35,938 nt of DNA, taken from positions 1-35,938 of the IMG/VR virus record IMGVR_UViG_3300044568_005034; one strand, written 5' to 3'. Below are positions 17,095 through 26,900 of the stretch, piece after piece (within the stretch, counting starts at the first letter, position 1; each line of letters starts with the position of its first letter). Below the pieces are notes generated by a model. That model worked only from the letters and a program-made list of their open reading frames with translations, had not been told where the DNA came from and ran no database searches. Origin of the DNA: a virus. The translations under genes were made by a program, and so were the position numbers.

Positions 17095-18652
17095 AGGTAA
17101 AACTTATTGCTATACTTTCTGGTCTAATAATCTCAAAATACCTTGCGTTTACAGTTTTTCCACTGTTGTCAGGATCGCTTGTTGTGAAATAAATATCATA
17201 TCTGCTTGGTTGTTGCATATCTGAAAGAGCTTTGATAACATCAATGTCTCTTAAATTCTGTTCATAATCCCAATTATTTACTGAAAAGAAACTTTCAATT
17301 CTTGAAGTTATATTAGTTTTTATTTCATCTTCAAACTTTTTATAATATTTATCCATTACCACATTAACAGAAATGTTAGTTAAAATGATTTCGCCATCAA
17401 GAATGCTAAGATAATCAGTCATCATTTTGTTAGCATTTATGTGTTGCATAAACTCATATTTAAATTGACTGGATGATTTTTCTAGATCTAAATTGTTTAC
17501 TTTTGTTAAAACATAAAGTTCAACAATGTTGGAACTACACCCAGAATGTCTCAATACAGCATTTGCTTTACCCATCACTCCATTATAAGGTGTTGCAAAT
17601 AAATTGGCATAATTTTTGTAATCACTGCCAGAAACACATCTATTTTGAGATTGATTGTAAATTGGAAGTTTATATCTAATATCATCAATCGTTTCGCCAG
17701 CATATCCATGCTCTCCTTTAGTGTAATTTGTCAAATTGACAACCGCACTGTAAACTTCACCTGAAATTGGTATTAAAGTTTGGGTATTTACGAAGTTGCT
17801 GACAATGTTACCTGATGGTCCACCACCTATTCTGTAAACAATTTGTATTGTAGATCCAGCAGATGGAATGTATCCTGCTCTATTGTTACCAAATATAATA
17901 TAAACTGAATAATCAGAATTATATTCAATTCTATATTCTCTTCTAGGAGATGATTCAGTAAAATATTTGACTTGATCCCACTTTGTGCCATCAACGCTTA
18001 CACGAATGGAATCAAGCAAGACTGGACTGTAAGTTAACAAATATGCCTGATCAGTTCCACCTACAGCACCAAAAGCATCACTATAAGTTCTACCTTCTAA
18101 TCCAACAATATTACTATTGATCAATGTTCCATTGTTTATGTAAATGTTTTCATCGTAAATAGGTCTATTTAACGAATCAGAAGGAAACAATTCTATTGTT
18201 GTGGTAACATTGTTATTTAATATGTCAACTGGATATGGTGTTGGTATTTCTAAATCAACATTGTAAGTCGTTTGCACTCTTGCAGACCAAAGGCTTTTAC
18301 CAGCAATTGGCGGTTGAGGTTCATAACCAACAAGCTTTGCTAATCTCAAAGCATTTTCTAGTTCTGTAACCGTATCAATAAATACTTCATTGGCTATTTG
18401 ATCTGTCTTAAATGAAAGAGTGTCTGCAATAAATGCCCAATTTTCAATAAGCATAATACCAAGACTTGACTCAACAAAATCATTAAACTCAGCGCCAAAT
18501 TTTTCTTTAATATAAGCCACCAAACGAGACTTCATTGACCAAAAATCTTGATTAGTATAATTTAAGGAAAATATTTGAGGTCTTGTGTTATTAGCACCAA
18601 GTTTGTATGGCTTTAAATCAAACGGACATTTTTCCAAATCAGCCCCCTTCAA
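17087..18652 (-). CDS. Baseplate wedge protein, baseplate J/gp6-like (521 aa)
   Basis: This looks like a baseplate J family protein. The N-terminal helical region has FVESSLGIMLIENWAFIADT and a TELENALRLAKLVGYEPQPP segment typical of the family, where the particle-facing domain is followed by VSVDGTKWDQV and VYIIFGNNRAGYIPSAG (about 215-275). The core continues with VYRIGGGPSGNIV and later RCVSGSDYKNYANLFATPYN, a hallmark-type stretch of gp6/gpJ proteins. Family members form the wedge ring around the hub. The gene lies directly after gp25, as in P2 and T4-type clusters. Its start overlaps the end of the gp25-like gene by 14 bases. Confidence 0.9.
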   Translation of the reverse strand: MKGADLEKCPFDLKPYKLGANNTRPQIFSLNYTNQDFWSMKSRLVAYIKEKFGAEFNDFVESSLGIMLIENWAFIADTLSFKTDQIANEVFIDTVTELENALRLAKLVGYEPQPPIAGKSLWSARVQTTYNVDLEIPTPYPVDILNNNVTTTIELFPSDSLNRPIYDENIYINNGTLINSNIVGLEGRTYSDAFGAVGGTDQAYLLTYSPVLLDSIRVSVDGTKWDQVKYFTESSPRREYRIEYNSDYSVYIIFGNNRAGYIPSAGSTIQIVYRIGGGPSGNIVSNFVNTQTLIPISGEVYSAVVNLTNYTKGEHGYAGETIDDIRYKLPIYNQSQNRCVSGSDYKNYANLFATPYNGVMGKANAVLRHSGCSSNIVELYVLTKVNNLDLEKSSSQFKYEFMQHINANKMMTDYLSILDGEIILTNISVNVVMDKYYKKFEDEIKTNITSRIESFFSVNNWDYEQNLRDIDVIKALSDMQQPSRYDIYFTTSDPDNSGKTVNARYFEIIRPESIAISFTYE

Positions 18653-19055
18653 ATGGTATTGCTAAAATTAAATTTTCAACAACATTGATTTGCTCTGGAT
18701 TTATATAGTTAATTTTTACCAAGACTCCATTCTGATTTGTATAAGTTCCTTCCTCTTTATCACTTTCAGATAAATTAGCGACAACAATCGACTTAACAGT
18801 AATTCTTGGTTCCCATGTAGCAATTGCATTCGTAATCGCTTCAGTTATAGCTGATCTTGTTACCTCGTTATTAGGCTCGTAAAAAAATTTACGCAAAGGT
18901 GTGCCAAATTGAGACAACATGACTCTATCACCGGGATTAGTCAAAATTAACTGGATTAAATCACTTTTAATATTTCTTGGTCCTAATTGAGTGTAAAAAA
19001 ATCCTAAAGGATTTTTTGACACCGGAAACGGAAGACCTTTTAACACAATTGCCAT
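18639..19055 (-). CDS. gp25: Baseplate wedge protein gp25/GPW-like (138 aa)
   Basis: The sequence matches the gp25/GPW family: a short N-terminus (LKGLPFPVSKNPLGFF), then IKSDLIQLILTNPGDRVMLSQFG at about residues 31-53, PLRKFFYEPN, and a helical ITEAITNAIATWEPRITV. Family members are about 120-140 aa and interact with gpJ/gp6 in the wedge. The frame is open further upstream to an ATG at 19124, but I chose ATG 19055. It has AGGAG upstream at good spacing, it avoids overlap with the needle gene that ends at 19078, and it restores the usual family length and N-terminus. Confidence 0.92.
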   Translation of the reverse strand: MAIVLKGLPFPVSKNPLGFFYTQLGPRNIKSDLIQLILTNPGDRVMLSQFGTPLRKFFYEPNNEVTRSAITEAITNAIATWEPRITVKSIVVANLSESDKEEGTYTNQNGVLVKINYINPEQINVVENLILAIPFEGG

Positions 19056-19077
19056 TAAAACTCCTAAATAATTATTT

Positions 19078-21273
19078 TCAACTAAGAGGTAACCCTCCAG
19101 AACACTGATCATCACCCGGAGCACATGCTTCTATATTTAGATTGCCAATTCCAATCCCAGTAGCTGCATTACTACAAGAAGCATAAACTCTATCACTTGC
19201 TTTAATACAACCATTTGGCATTAAAACCAATATTGGGAATATGCCCGGAACACACTCTTCTTTATTCGCAGTTGCTTGAGCGGTTGCTTGATCCAGTTCT
19301 GGTTTCAATAAATTCTCTGGAGGACTTACTCTATTGTTATCAGTATTGCTTGGTGGTTTGTAATCTCTACCAGCTAACAAGAATATTTTTTCGTCCACTT
19401 TGACAACATGATTTTTTCTGCCAATGTGAAAGAAATCTTCCTCTGTATAATCCAACCTGTTCGTTTTAACATATATTATCTTGTGACCCTCGATAACATC
19501 TAAAGCATTCTCTTTCGCATACAAAAATAAATTTCCACCTGATCTTACTTGTATATATCCCGATTCGTTAACATCTGGATATCCCTCTTGTAATTGAATA
19601 ATATGAGGTCTTGAACCATTCTCAATAGTTTTTTGAGGAGCAATAATATCAATTGATTGCCCTTGAGTTGTTTTTTGATCAGGACTGTCATTTAATGTAA
19701 TTTGTAACCCATAACCAGTTCTTAATTGCATATAAGCTGCATTAGCATTGTTCTGAGGGAATACTCCATCTTTACGACACCCGTATTCTCTTTTATTGCC
19801 CTCGTCAGACATAATAAATTGGTGTTTGCTAGTTGATGTCATAATAATACCTTGACCAGCTGAAGCTCTACCATCACAATTAGGACCATCAACAGCATCA
19901 CACAAAAATATTTCATTTCCCAAAGCACTATGTAATTTTATTCCATTTGAATCACTACGAACCGTATCAGATCCACTATCAGTTCTTTCTAAATCATTCA
20001 TTTCAATCAAATGACCAGTTGCTGATTTCCAATATGTTCTGCCAGCAAATTTATTGTCACAACCAAAATCAAATGCTTCTGTACTCCTGTTCCAATCCAT
20101 AGATCCTCTTGGTTGATTCACAGAATCATCCATCACAAGAGTATGACCCGAAATAGAAAGTATCTGTACTCCAGTTTGAGGTAAATCACATTTATTGTTT
20201 TGAGGAGTTTGTGGACCTCTGTAAGGTCTACACTCACTTGCTTGTTTGAAAAATGGATTTCTACCATTTTGACTATCTGGTCTCTCTTGTGTTTCTGGTT
20301 TGCCACCAATAATAGTTGATTGACTCGATGACGCATCACTTGAATAAGCACAATCTGTATTTTCGCTTTTTTTATTTAAAGCTTCATTGGTAACTGTGGA
20401 ATTTCCCGACATATCAATTGCTGTTTGCCCATTTGAAGCGTTATTTATGTCGTAAACAGGAGGATTTGGAAGTCCTACAATACAACTCGTATCTCCATCT
20501 TTTTGATTGTTAGCACATGTTGGATGCGCCCATTGACCAGCATAATGCAAATGGTCATCCTTAAATATCATCCAGTTCCCACAACCACTCATAATTTCAA
20601 TTCTTTTCCACTTTCTATTGCATCTGGCATCCCCATCAACCATTTTCATCATGTGCTTTTCAGGAGTTTTAAACCCATATATATTGGGATATGTGGCTCT
20701 TGTTAAGATGGACTGGTCTTTACTTAATTGCGATATAGAATCAATATCATATCCATTATAAGATTCTGTATTCCAAGGAGGAAAAACTTGTGAACCATCA
20801 TTTGGTCCACAAAGATATCCATTTCTTCTGCCTGCATATAATTGATTAAATTCTTCAATCGGCGTATTAAAATAACTCAACGATCCCGGTCCACGTTCTC
20901 TACACCATGTAGTTCCTAAATAATAAGCCGCTCCATTATTGCCACCTTCAAAAGCAATGATAACTGTTGACCCAGCTGGAGGAATCCATGATGAACCACT
21001 ATCGTCAAATCCACCAAAAGATGATATAGGCAAAGCCCAAGGTAAACTTGAAACTTCTGAAGTAGGATCATCAAAAATTGGAGAAAACCACTGTACTCTA
21101 TTTTGCTTCCAGATATCCATCGTACTAACGCAAATAGCAGAATAAATACCAAATTTACTTATAGGTTGCTTATATCTTGGATCTCGTAAATCTTTTGTTG
21201 CGACATTAAGTTCTGCAACTTTTGACTCAAGATTTTCTAATCTTTTATACATCTCTTCAGCCATGTCTGCCAT
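19078..21273 (-). CDS. Baseplate hub/needle protein with gp5-type OB fold (731 aa)
   Basis: A short N-terminal coiled coil (LENLESKVAELNVATKDLRD) is followed by an OB-fold-like domain at about 35-130, with LPWALPISSFGGFDDSG, then PPAGSTVIIAFEGGN and YYLGTTW, resembling the gp5/VgrG N-terminal domain. From about residue 360 onward there are beta-strand repeats such as GHTLVMDD, GHLIEMND, GNEIFLCDA, HQFIMSDE and YGLQITLND, suggestive of a triple-stranded beta-helix needle. No lysozyme domain is apparent between OB fold and needle. Many Cys occur near the C-terminus (NIEACAPGDDQCSGG), possibly metal-binding at the tip. The start has GAGGT just upstream of ATG. It sits between the hub gene and gp25, which is the expected order. 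Confidence 0.85.
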   Translation of the reverse strand: MADMAEEMYKRLENLESKVAELNVATKDLRDPRYKQPISKFGIYSAICVSTMDIWKQNRVQWFSPIFDDPTSEVSSLPWALPISSFGGFDDSGSSWIPPAGSTVIIAFEGGNNGAAYYLGTTWCRERGPGSLSYFNTPIEEFNQLYAGRRNGYLCGPNDGSQVFPPWNTESYNGYDIDSISQLSKDQSILTRATYPNIYGFKTPEKHMMKMVDGDARCNRKWKRIEIMSGCGNWMIFKDDHLHYAGQWAHPTCANNQKDGDTSCIVGLPNPPVYDINNASNGQTAIDMSGNSTVTNEALNKKSENTDCAYSSDASSSQSTIIGGKPETQERPDSQNGRNPFFKQASECRPYRGPQTPQNNKCDLPQTGVQILSISGHTLVMDDSVNQPRGSMDWNRSTEAFDFGCDNKFAGRTYWKSATGHLIEMNDLERTDSGSDTVRSDSNGIKLHSALGNEIFLCDAVDGPNCDGRASAGQGIIMTSTSKHQFIMSDEGNKREYGCRKDGVFPQNNANAAYMQLRTGYGLQITLNDSPDQKTTQGQSIDIIAPQKTIENGSRPHIIQLQEGYPDVNESGYIQVRSGGNLFLYAKENALDVIEGHKIIYVKTNRLDYTEEDFFHIGRKNHVVKVDEKIFLLAGRDYKPPSNTDNNRVSPPENLLKPELDQATAQATANKEECVPGIFPILVLMPNGCIKASDRVYASCSNAATGIGIGNLNIEACAPGDDQCSGGLPLS

Positions 21274-21274
21274 A

Positions 21275-22990
21275 TCAACCTCTAAGCTTTGTTCTTGGTG
21301 AAGGTATTTGTGTCAATTTTAAATCTGTAACCCATCCACCATCGTTTATTGTGTGATCACAACCTGTTACAGTATAAAATCCATCTGATATCATAGAATT
21401 AATTTTTGGATTTGCTAACCAATCTGTCTGAATACCAATTGGCGTTATACCTTGCGTAAAGACAGCAAATGGATTGATAAATATAATTTTTATCGCTCCA
21501 CCCTTTATGTTTAAAGACCAAAGAAATCTAGGATCTCCCTGAATTGTCATGGTAGCTGTTATAGCACCAGCAGTTTCTGGTTTACTGTAGTTTTCAGCAG
21601 CAATTGCTGCAACACCAGCTTGCGCTTGCACTCTAGGTAAGTTTTTCGGAGCATCTCTATCCCAAGCATCATTTGCCACAGCTCCTCCCATCGCAATATC
21701 TTGACCCGGAGCTGTTTTTGAATTCTTTTCTTGATCAGCCTCGTTACCATCAAAAGGATTACATAAGTCTTTAACTTGTACTGCTCTAATGTTAGACCCA
21801 CCACCCGCTTGACCACCTATAGCTTTATTGGGAATACCAACAAGATTTATTTTAGGAGAAAATCGTATTACTGGACTATAGTCTCCACCATTAACAACAT
21901 ATGTTCCTAAAAATGGTCCTAATCCGCAAAATGCCATCGAACCTCTTCTTTGAATGCAAAATGTACTGTCAGCTTCAACTAAATAAAGAGCATCATCATT
22001 CGCCCCTGTCGGGAACATCATGTAAACACCTTTGTTACTTGTGGTTACAAATGTATCCATATTTTTTCTAATAGCATCCAAAGGAGGCAAATTATAACCA
22101 GCATAAACTCCTTTTTTCGTTGCATTTGGCGCACTACCAGCACCTTTTTCTGCGCCAATACTCCACTCTCCATTAGCACCCTGTGGAGGTCTAGCCAAAA
22201 TAACACGAGCTTTTGCAGGATCATCAAAGGCAATTCTTGGAGGACAATCACCATTTAACATTATCTCAGCCGCCCTTAACAACGGAACTTGTTGACCCGG
22301 TGCTCCTACCCTCTTGTTAACCGTTAAATTCGAATAAGGTCCATCTGCCGATTTTAAAATTAAATTATATCTCCATATGTTTCTTTCAACATGAACTTCT
22401 ATCTGATGTAAAAAGAAATTAATGAATGGACCTATTGGTCTACCAGCAATTCTTTTGGAAGGAGAATTAACATAAGGCTGATAAACAGCTTTCTTTCCTT
22501 CAGAATTCACAAAGACATAACCAACATTAACCGAAACAATGAATATTTCTTGAGGCTTTACAACATTGTCATTGTTAATACCCTCTTTGTTCCAACATCT
22601 ATTCTTATAGACTGTATTGTAAAATCCAATAAAATCATTTCCAGAAGTATCAACAATTTCTAAAGTTGCACCATACGCATTCTCAATCGACAAAGTAAAA
22701 CTTTTTATAAACGCATTTCTAGATTCATTGCTTCCTAGAAAATTACCTGTAGAAACATAATATAATTGTTGTTGTTCTTGTCTTGCTACTTGCAATTGTT
22801 CATTGTCAAAACGCAAAACTCTATAGAACCTCGCCTCTACAAATGGAGAATACATTTGAAATGGCAAAGTCTCTGGAATACCTGTGGGTCCAGTAAACGG
22901 TAAAGCTCTTCTTAAATCACCGCATTGATTGTAGCTCGTACCATCTACTACAAAACTTGGAGGAATTTGATATTTTAAATTTATAGGCAT
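21275..22990 (-). CDS. Baseplate central hub protein, gp27/gpD-like (571 aa)
   Basis: The C-terminal part is typical of the hub: MTIQGDPRFLW (about 475-485), IIFINPFAVF, then MISDGFYTVTGCDHTINDGG and a final strand KLTQI. Hub proteins of gp27 or P2 gpD type carry this 'G-F-Y-x-V-x-x-x-x-H-x-x-x-x-G' region. The middle contains long loops (ANGEWSIGAEKGAGS, GGQAGGGSN) that make it longer than T4 gp27 (391 aa). The gene ends one base before the needle gene and starts one base after the gp53-like gene, consistent with hub assembly. The call rests on C-terminal motif and position. Confidence 0.8.
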   Translation of the reverse strand: MPINLKYQIPPSFVVDGTSYNQCGDLRRALPFTGPTGIPETLPFQMYSPFVEARFYRVLRFDNEQLQVARQEQQQLYYVSTGNFLGSNESRNAFIKSFTLSIENAYGATLEIVDTSGNDFIGFYNTVYKNRCWNKEGINNDNVVKPQEIFIVSVNVGYVFVNSEGKKAVYQPYVNSPSKRIAGRPIGPFINFFLHQIEVHVERNIWRYNLILKSADGPYSNLTVNKRVGAPGQQVPLLRAAEIMLNGDCPPRIAFDDPAKARVILARPPQGANGEWSIGAEKGAGSAPNATKKGVYAGYNLPPLDAIRKNMDTFVTTSNKGVYMMFPTGANDDALYLVEADSTFCIQRRGSMAFCGLGPFLGTYVVNGGDYSPVIRFSPKINLVGIPNKAIGGQAGGGSNIRAVQVKDLCNPFDGNEADQEKNSKTAPGQDIAMGGAVANDAWDRDAPKNLPRVQAQAGVAAIAAENYSKPETAGAITATMTIQGDPRFLWSLNIKGGAIKIIFINPFAVFTQGITPIGIQTDWLANPKINSMISDGFYTVTGCDHTINDGGWVTDLKLTQIPSPRTKLRG

Positions 22991-22991
22991 G

Positions 22992-23318
22992 TTAAAATGT
23001 ATTTATTGGTAGACGAATGGTTTTACCTGCAACAAAATCTTTTATATCATAAATACCATTTATTTCCATTATAAGCCACCAAGAATCAGGATAACCATAA
23101 ACTTGAACAGAAACTAAATCAGGTCTATAAGCAAAACCTTCTGGAATCACAGCATACTTGTCATATGTGGTAACAGGATAAGTTCTCCTCTTATAAACTT
23201 CAAATGTAAGCTTCTTCTCGTCACCGTAAACATAAACTTTAGAATCTTGGTATCTAGACAAAGCATTAACGTATTTTGAAGCAGTTGCAGTTTTCGATTC
23301 TTCAATTTTATATGCCAT
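22992..23318 (-). CDS. gp53: Baseplate wedge protein gp53-like/LysM-type (108 aa)
   Basis: The C-terminal two-thirds match the T4 gp53 / tail-X pattern: YAVIPEGFAYRPDLVSVQVY, then DSWWLIMEINGI and a closing GKTIRLP. In this family the segment 'RPDL...YG...WW.I...N.I' is followed by a LysM-like strand, and the protein bridges wedges at the hub. The N-terminal 40 residues are polar (SRYQDSKVYVYGDEKK) and may contact neighbours. The length is typical of short LysM-only tail proteins, while T4 gp53 is longer (196 aa). The gene is separated from flanking genes by one or two bases on either side. Confidence 0.8.
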   Translation of the reverse strand: MAYKIEESKTATASKYVNALSRYQDSKVYVYGDEKKLTFEVYKRRTYPVTTYDKYAVIPEGFAYRPDLVSVQVYGYPDSWWLIMEINGIYDIKDFVAGKTIRLPINTF

Positions 23319-23319
23319 T

Positions 23320-23874
23320 TTATGCCCCTAATTGTAGTATTCTTTCTGCGCCGGGAAGATATCTAGAATCGTAAACAACATCAAAGTCTAAATCTATATC
23401 AAGCTTCATAGGTAAATATCTACCAAATGGATAATCAGTATTCCAAACTTGATCAGTAGGAAAAGAAGTGGTATAACTTAACATTACAACATTTAGCTCA
23501 ACACCATTATTAGCTAATAAATCACCACACTTAATGCTCAAAACAACAGGAGGAATATAAGGAATTATGTTTGCTGGATCTCTTCTAGGATATACACAAG
23601 CTTCCAAAATTCTTAAATATGATATATTTCTATAAATACTATCAGCATCATAAGAAACAAGCGTGAATTTCCACTTTATAGACCTAGCAGTACCTGCGCT
23701 AAATGTTTTGAACGGCATTGTTCTGCCCATGCCCTCCTCAGAATTGTAATTAGCACCTTTGCTGTCTGTTATAGATGGTAAACTATACATATAAACGTAA
23801 AGACCTTGTGCCCTAATATAACAATCAGGGATTACGTTAAGTTGACCAGTATTTGTAGTTGCAATAATTCCCAT
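23320..23874 (-). CDS. Baseplate/tail tube-associated structural protein (184 aa; gp48/gp54- or Dit-like, tentative)
   Basis: Pattern elements include RSIKWKFTLVSYDADSIYRN, ILEACVYPRRDP, YIPPVVLSIKCG, VELNVVMLSYTTSFP and a final PMKLDIDLDFDVVYD. An alternation of 'KWxFTLVxYD', 'CVYPR', 'PPxVxLxxG' and 'LxxDIxLxFD' is what I expect from proteins that cap or initiate the tail tube, including LysM-free gp48/gp54 types. The gene follows the tape measure and precedes gp53, which fits that role. There is no catalytic motif. A candidate late-type promoter lies about 22 bases upstream of the ATG. The function is inferred mainly from context. Confidence 0.75.
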   Translation of the reverse strand: MGIIATTNTGQLNVIPDCYIRAQGLYVYMYSLPSITDSKGANYNSEEGMGRTMPFKTFSAGTARSIKWKFTLVSYDADSIYRNISYLRILEACVYPRRDPANIIPYIPPVVLSIKCGDLLANNGVELNVVMLSYTTSFPTDQVWNTDYPFGRYLPMKLDIDLDFDVVYDSRYLPGAERILQLGA

Positions 23875-23895
23875 GTTTTAACTCAGTAATTTTTT

Positions 23896-23905
23896 AGTAT
23901 TTATT
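23896..23905 (-). promoter_or_regulatory. Candidate late-type promoter (AATAAATACT)
   Basis: On the minus strand this reads AATAAATACT, one base away from the T4 late promoter core TATAAATA, followed by CT as in many T4 late sites. It lies in the 39-base gap between the tape measure stop and the next gene start, so a transcript would begin just upstream of the 184-aa gene. The AT-rich composition makes chance matches likely. Confidence 0.35.
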
Positions 23906-23913
23906 CTGCAACA

Positions 23914-26900
23914 TTAATATATTGCTTTGATCGCATCACTTTTTGTATAAGATCCACCCATCATGTTACTAAGTCTAGGATCTACTTTTGAATAATTCCT
24001 AGATCCATACTCATCAATCATTCCTCCAGCCGGAGCAGAACTAGACATATTCTTCAATCTATCTGAAATTTCTCTTAAAATCGAAACCATTTCTGCTGAA
24101 TTTTTTTCTTGCACAACTGATGTCCCAAATTTATCACTCGGCATCGTCGCCATCTGCGCTTTAGTTCTTTCATTTGTAGTTATTAATTGATTTTCAGGAG
24201 AATATGGAACATTTCCAACTCTTCTGTTAAATAACATTTGTGGACCTTCATTAGGGTCATTGTCTGAATATCTGTTAAGGAGATTAGAACGACTACCTTC
24301 ATTATTATCTGAATAACGATTTAAAAGATCTTTTTTAAGTGACAATAATTCTTCTGTTTGCAAACCTGTTCGTTTAAAAGAATTGTCTGGACTGCTTGTT
24401 GCATCTTTCATATGAGCAATCAAATTGGTATACATCTCTTCTGGTTTAGCAGTGCGGTCTTTCATATGAGCAATCAAATTGGTATACATCTCTTCTGGTT
24501 TAGCAGTGCGGTCTTTCATATGAGCAATAGGATTAGTAAACATGCTTTCTGGGCTAGCCTTGCCTCTGTTCGCATGAGCAAGAGCATTAGAGTAAATGGG
24601 TCGATTAGGAGGCATTTCTAATGTCATTTCTGACATGTTAAAAGGTCCATTGCCTTTTGCGATTTGATTAAATTCTTTTGGAACTACTATTTCACCTTCA
24701 TGCAAATACGCCAAACCATTTTCTGTAATTCTGTTTGTTCCCACTTGAAAATGGTCAATAGGATCTCCCGGTTTCGGTGGTCCTCCTCTTAAATTTGGGT
24801 CTCGATCTGCTCTTTCACCCGCTCTTCTCAGCCTTTCAATTTCGTCTGTTGCCATTTTTAGAGCGTTTCTTAGTTGGTCATTTGCTATCTTTAATGCATC
24901 TTTTGCAGCGTCTGGAAGTTCTCCTGTTTCGCCAAAAGCAATAATTTTGACAATTCCAAGAATTTCTCGCATAGTTTGCCGCATTTCTGATGATTCTTTA
25001 TTAATATCATGTAAAATTTTTGTAGATGGATCTAACCCTTCTTGTTTTTCAGTTGCTAATATTTGATTTGCGGATTGAATTTTTTCAATTGTTTCTCTGA
25101 GAGCACTTGTATCACCTCCTTCAGCTTTTTTCAGGACATCATCTAACATATCTGGGGTTATATCTAATGTTTTTTCTCCTCTTGCATCTAATCCTTTATT
25201 TATTTCGATTAAAGAATTTGCCATTACATTCTTCATTATATCTTTATTCGTAAAGTTCAATTTTTTATAAGCTTCTGGAGATAAACCTTGTAACGCTGCA
25301 ATGTCAGAATCTAATCCTTCAGTTTTTCTTTTTGTTCCAAAAGCAGATGCACCTTCTTGGAAATTTTTGGCACCTTTAAAAGATTCGCTTATTGTAGCCA
25401 GAATGTCAAGACCCTTGGATGTCTTTAAGCTACTTTCTTTTTCTTCGAGAGCTGCTTTTTCTTTCGGTGTTAAACCTGCTTTGGCTTTTTCTTTTTTAAT
25501 ATCAGCCATTTTTTGATCAAATGTTTTAGTACTTTCTTCAAGCGCCTTTTTCATCATTAGCAATTCGCCTGCTTGCTTTCCTGTTCGAGAAACTGCTTGA
25601 AGATTCAAAATCATTTTTTCTTCAGCACTTAGCTTTTCAAATTGTTCCATCGAGGTAAGACCCATCTCTTCTAAAACATTGCTAAATCCTTTACTAAATT
25701 TACTCATCGATTTTTCTGATTTAGTCATAGTTCCTGTTAGTAACTCTTCGTAAACACCACCAGAATCTGCGGCTTGGCGCATAATTGTAGCCATAGCATC
25801 GCCGCCGTCTAATAGTAACTTTGTTCCATCTGTTAAATATTTTTGCATTTCTGAACCAGCATCTTCAACACCAAACTTTTTGAAACTTGCTGACATCTGC
25901 ATAACATTTTTCATTGACATTGTTGTTAAATTACCAGAATTTCTTAAACTTCGTGTAAATGCTTGACTGCTTTGAACAACGTCTCTTAATTTATCTCCTG
26001 TTATACCAGTATTTCTTGCGACATCAATCATTGACTTGTTAGCAAAACCTATTTGTTCAGTAGTCATGTTACCAGCAATACTTAAATCTAAAAATGTTTC
26101 ATGTAATGACCCAGCAGCTAATCCAAGTTGTCTTTCAGTGTTTAACTGAGCAACTGCAATTTTTTGCATATCTTTGCTGCTTTTTATGCCTGATCTTGCA
26201 TACTTTACAAGTTGTTTTTCAAATTCGACTTCATTAAATCCAGTTTTATGCACAGATTTTGATATTTTAGTAAAATTTTCTAATATGTATCCACTTTCTG
26301 CTGTCAAACCTTGTGTTTGATGAATAGCTCTTTTCATATCAACATTAAATTGATTTATCTCTGTTGCCATTGCAAACGGATTAAAAAGCATGTCACCAAT
26401 TGTTTTTGGAAAAAGTTCTGGCAAACTTAACAAACTAGTTTCAAAGTCTTTAAGAAAGTCAACAAGCATACCAACCCATGATCGGGAAGGCGCACCCGGA
26501 ATTCCACCACCACCACCACCACCAATTCCACCACCACCACCACCACCACCACCACCACCACCACCACCACCACCACCAATTCCACCACCACCACGGCAGC
26601 ACGTTTTCAATAAGTCTTCTATTCTTCCTAATATTGTCTTTTCAGTATCGCCCGGCACAACCGAAAATCTTTCTATAGGCATTCTGGCATCAGTGTCGCT
26701 AGTTCTTTCTATTGTATCAGATAATTTCCTAGTATTTTTTTTATTTGCTAGATTTCCATTTTTAATGTAATTGGCAATTTCTTCGACAGTTTGTCTTATC
26801 TTGTCCACTCCTGCTTCAAATTTATTTGATATTTCTTTCAACGAATTAAATAATTCTTTAAAGTCACTTTCAGTTTTTGCTTTACTCTCTTTTGTTTCTC

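Noticed and set aside
19056-19124. Longer N-terminus (23 extra residues) for the gp25-like gene from ATG 19124
   Set aside because: It would overlap the needle gene that ends at 19078, and it lacks the AGGAG found before ATG 19055. The family N-terminus also begins at 19055.
26390-26770. Plus-strand open frames with poly-Pro and poly-His runs
   Set aside because: They are antisense readings of the GGT microsatellite in the tape measure gene. The minus-strand frame has a coherent helical protein around it.
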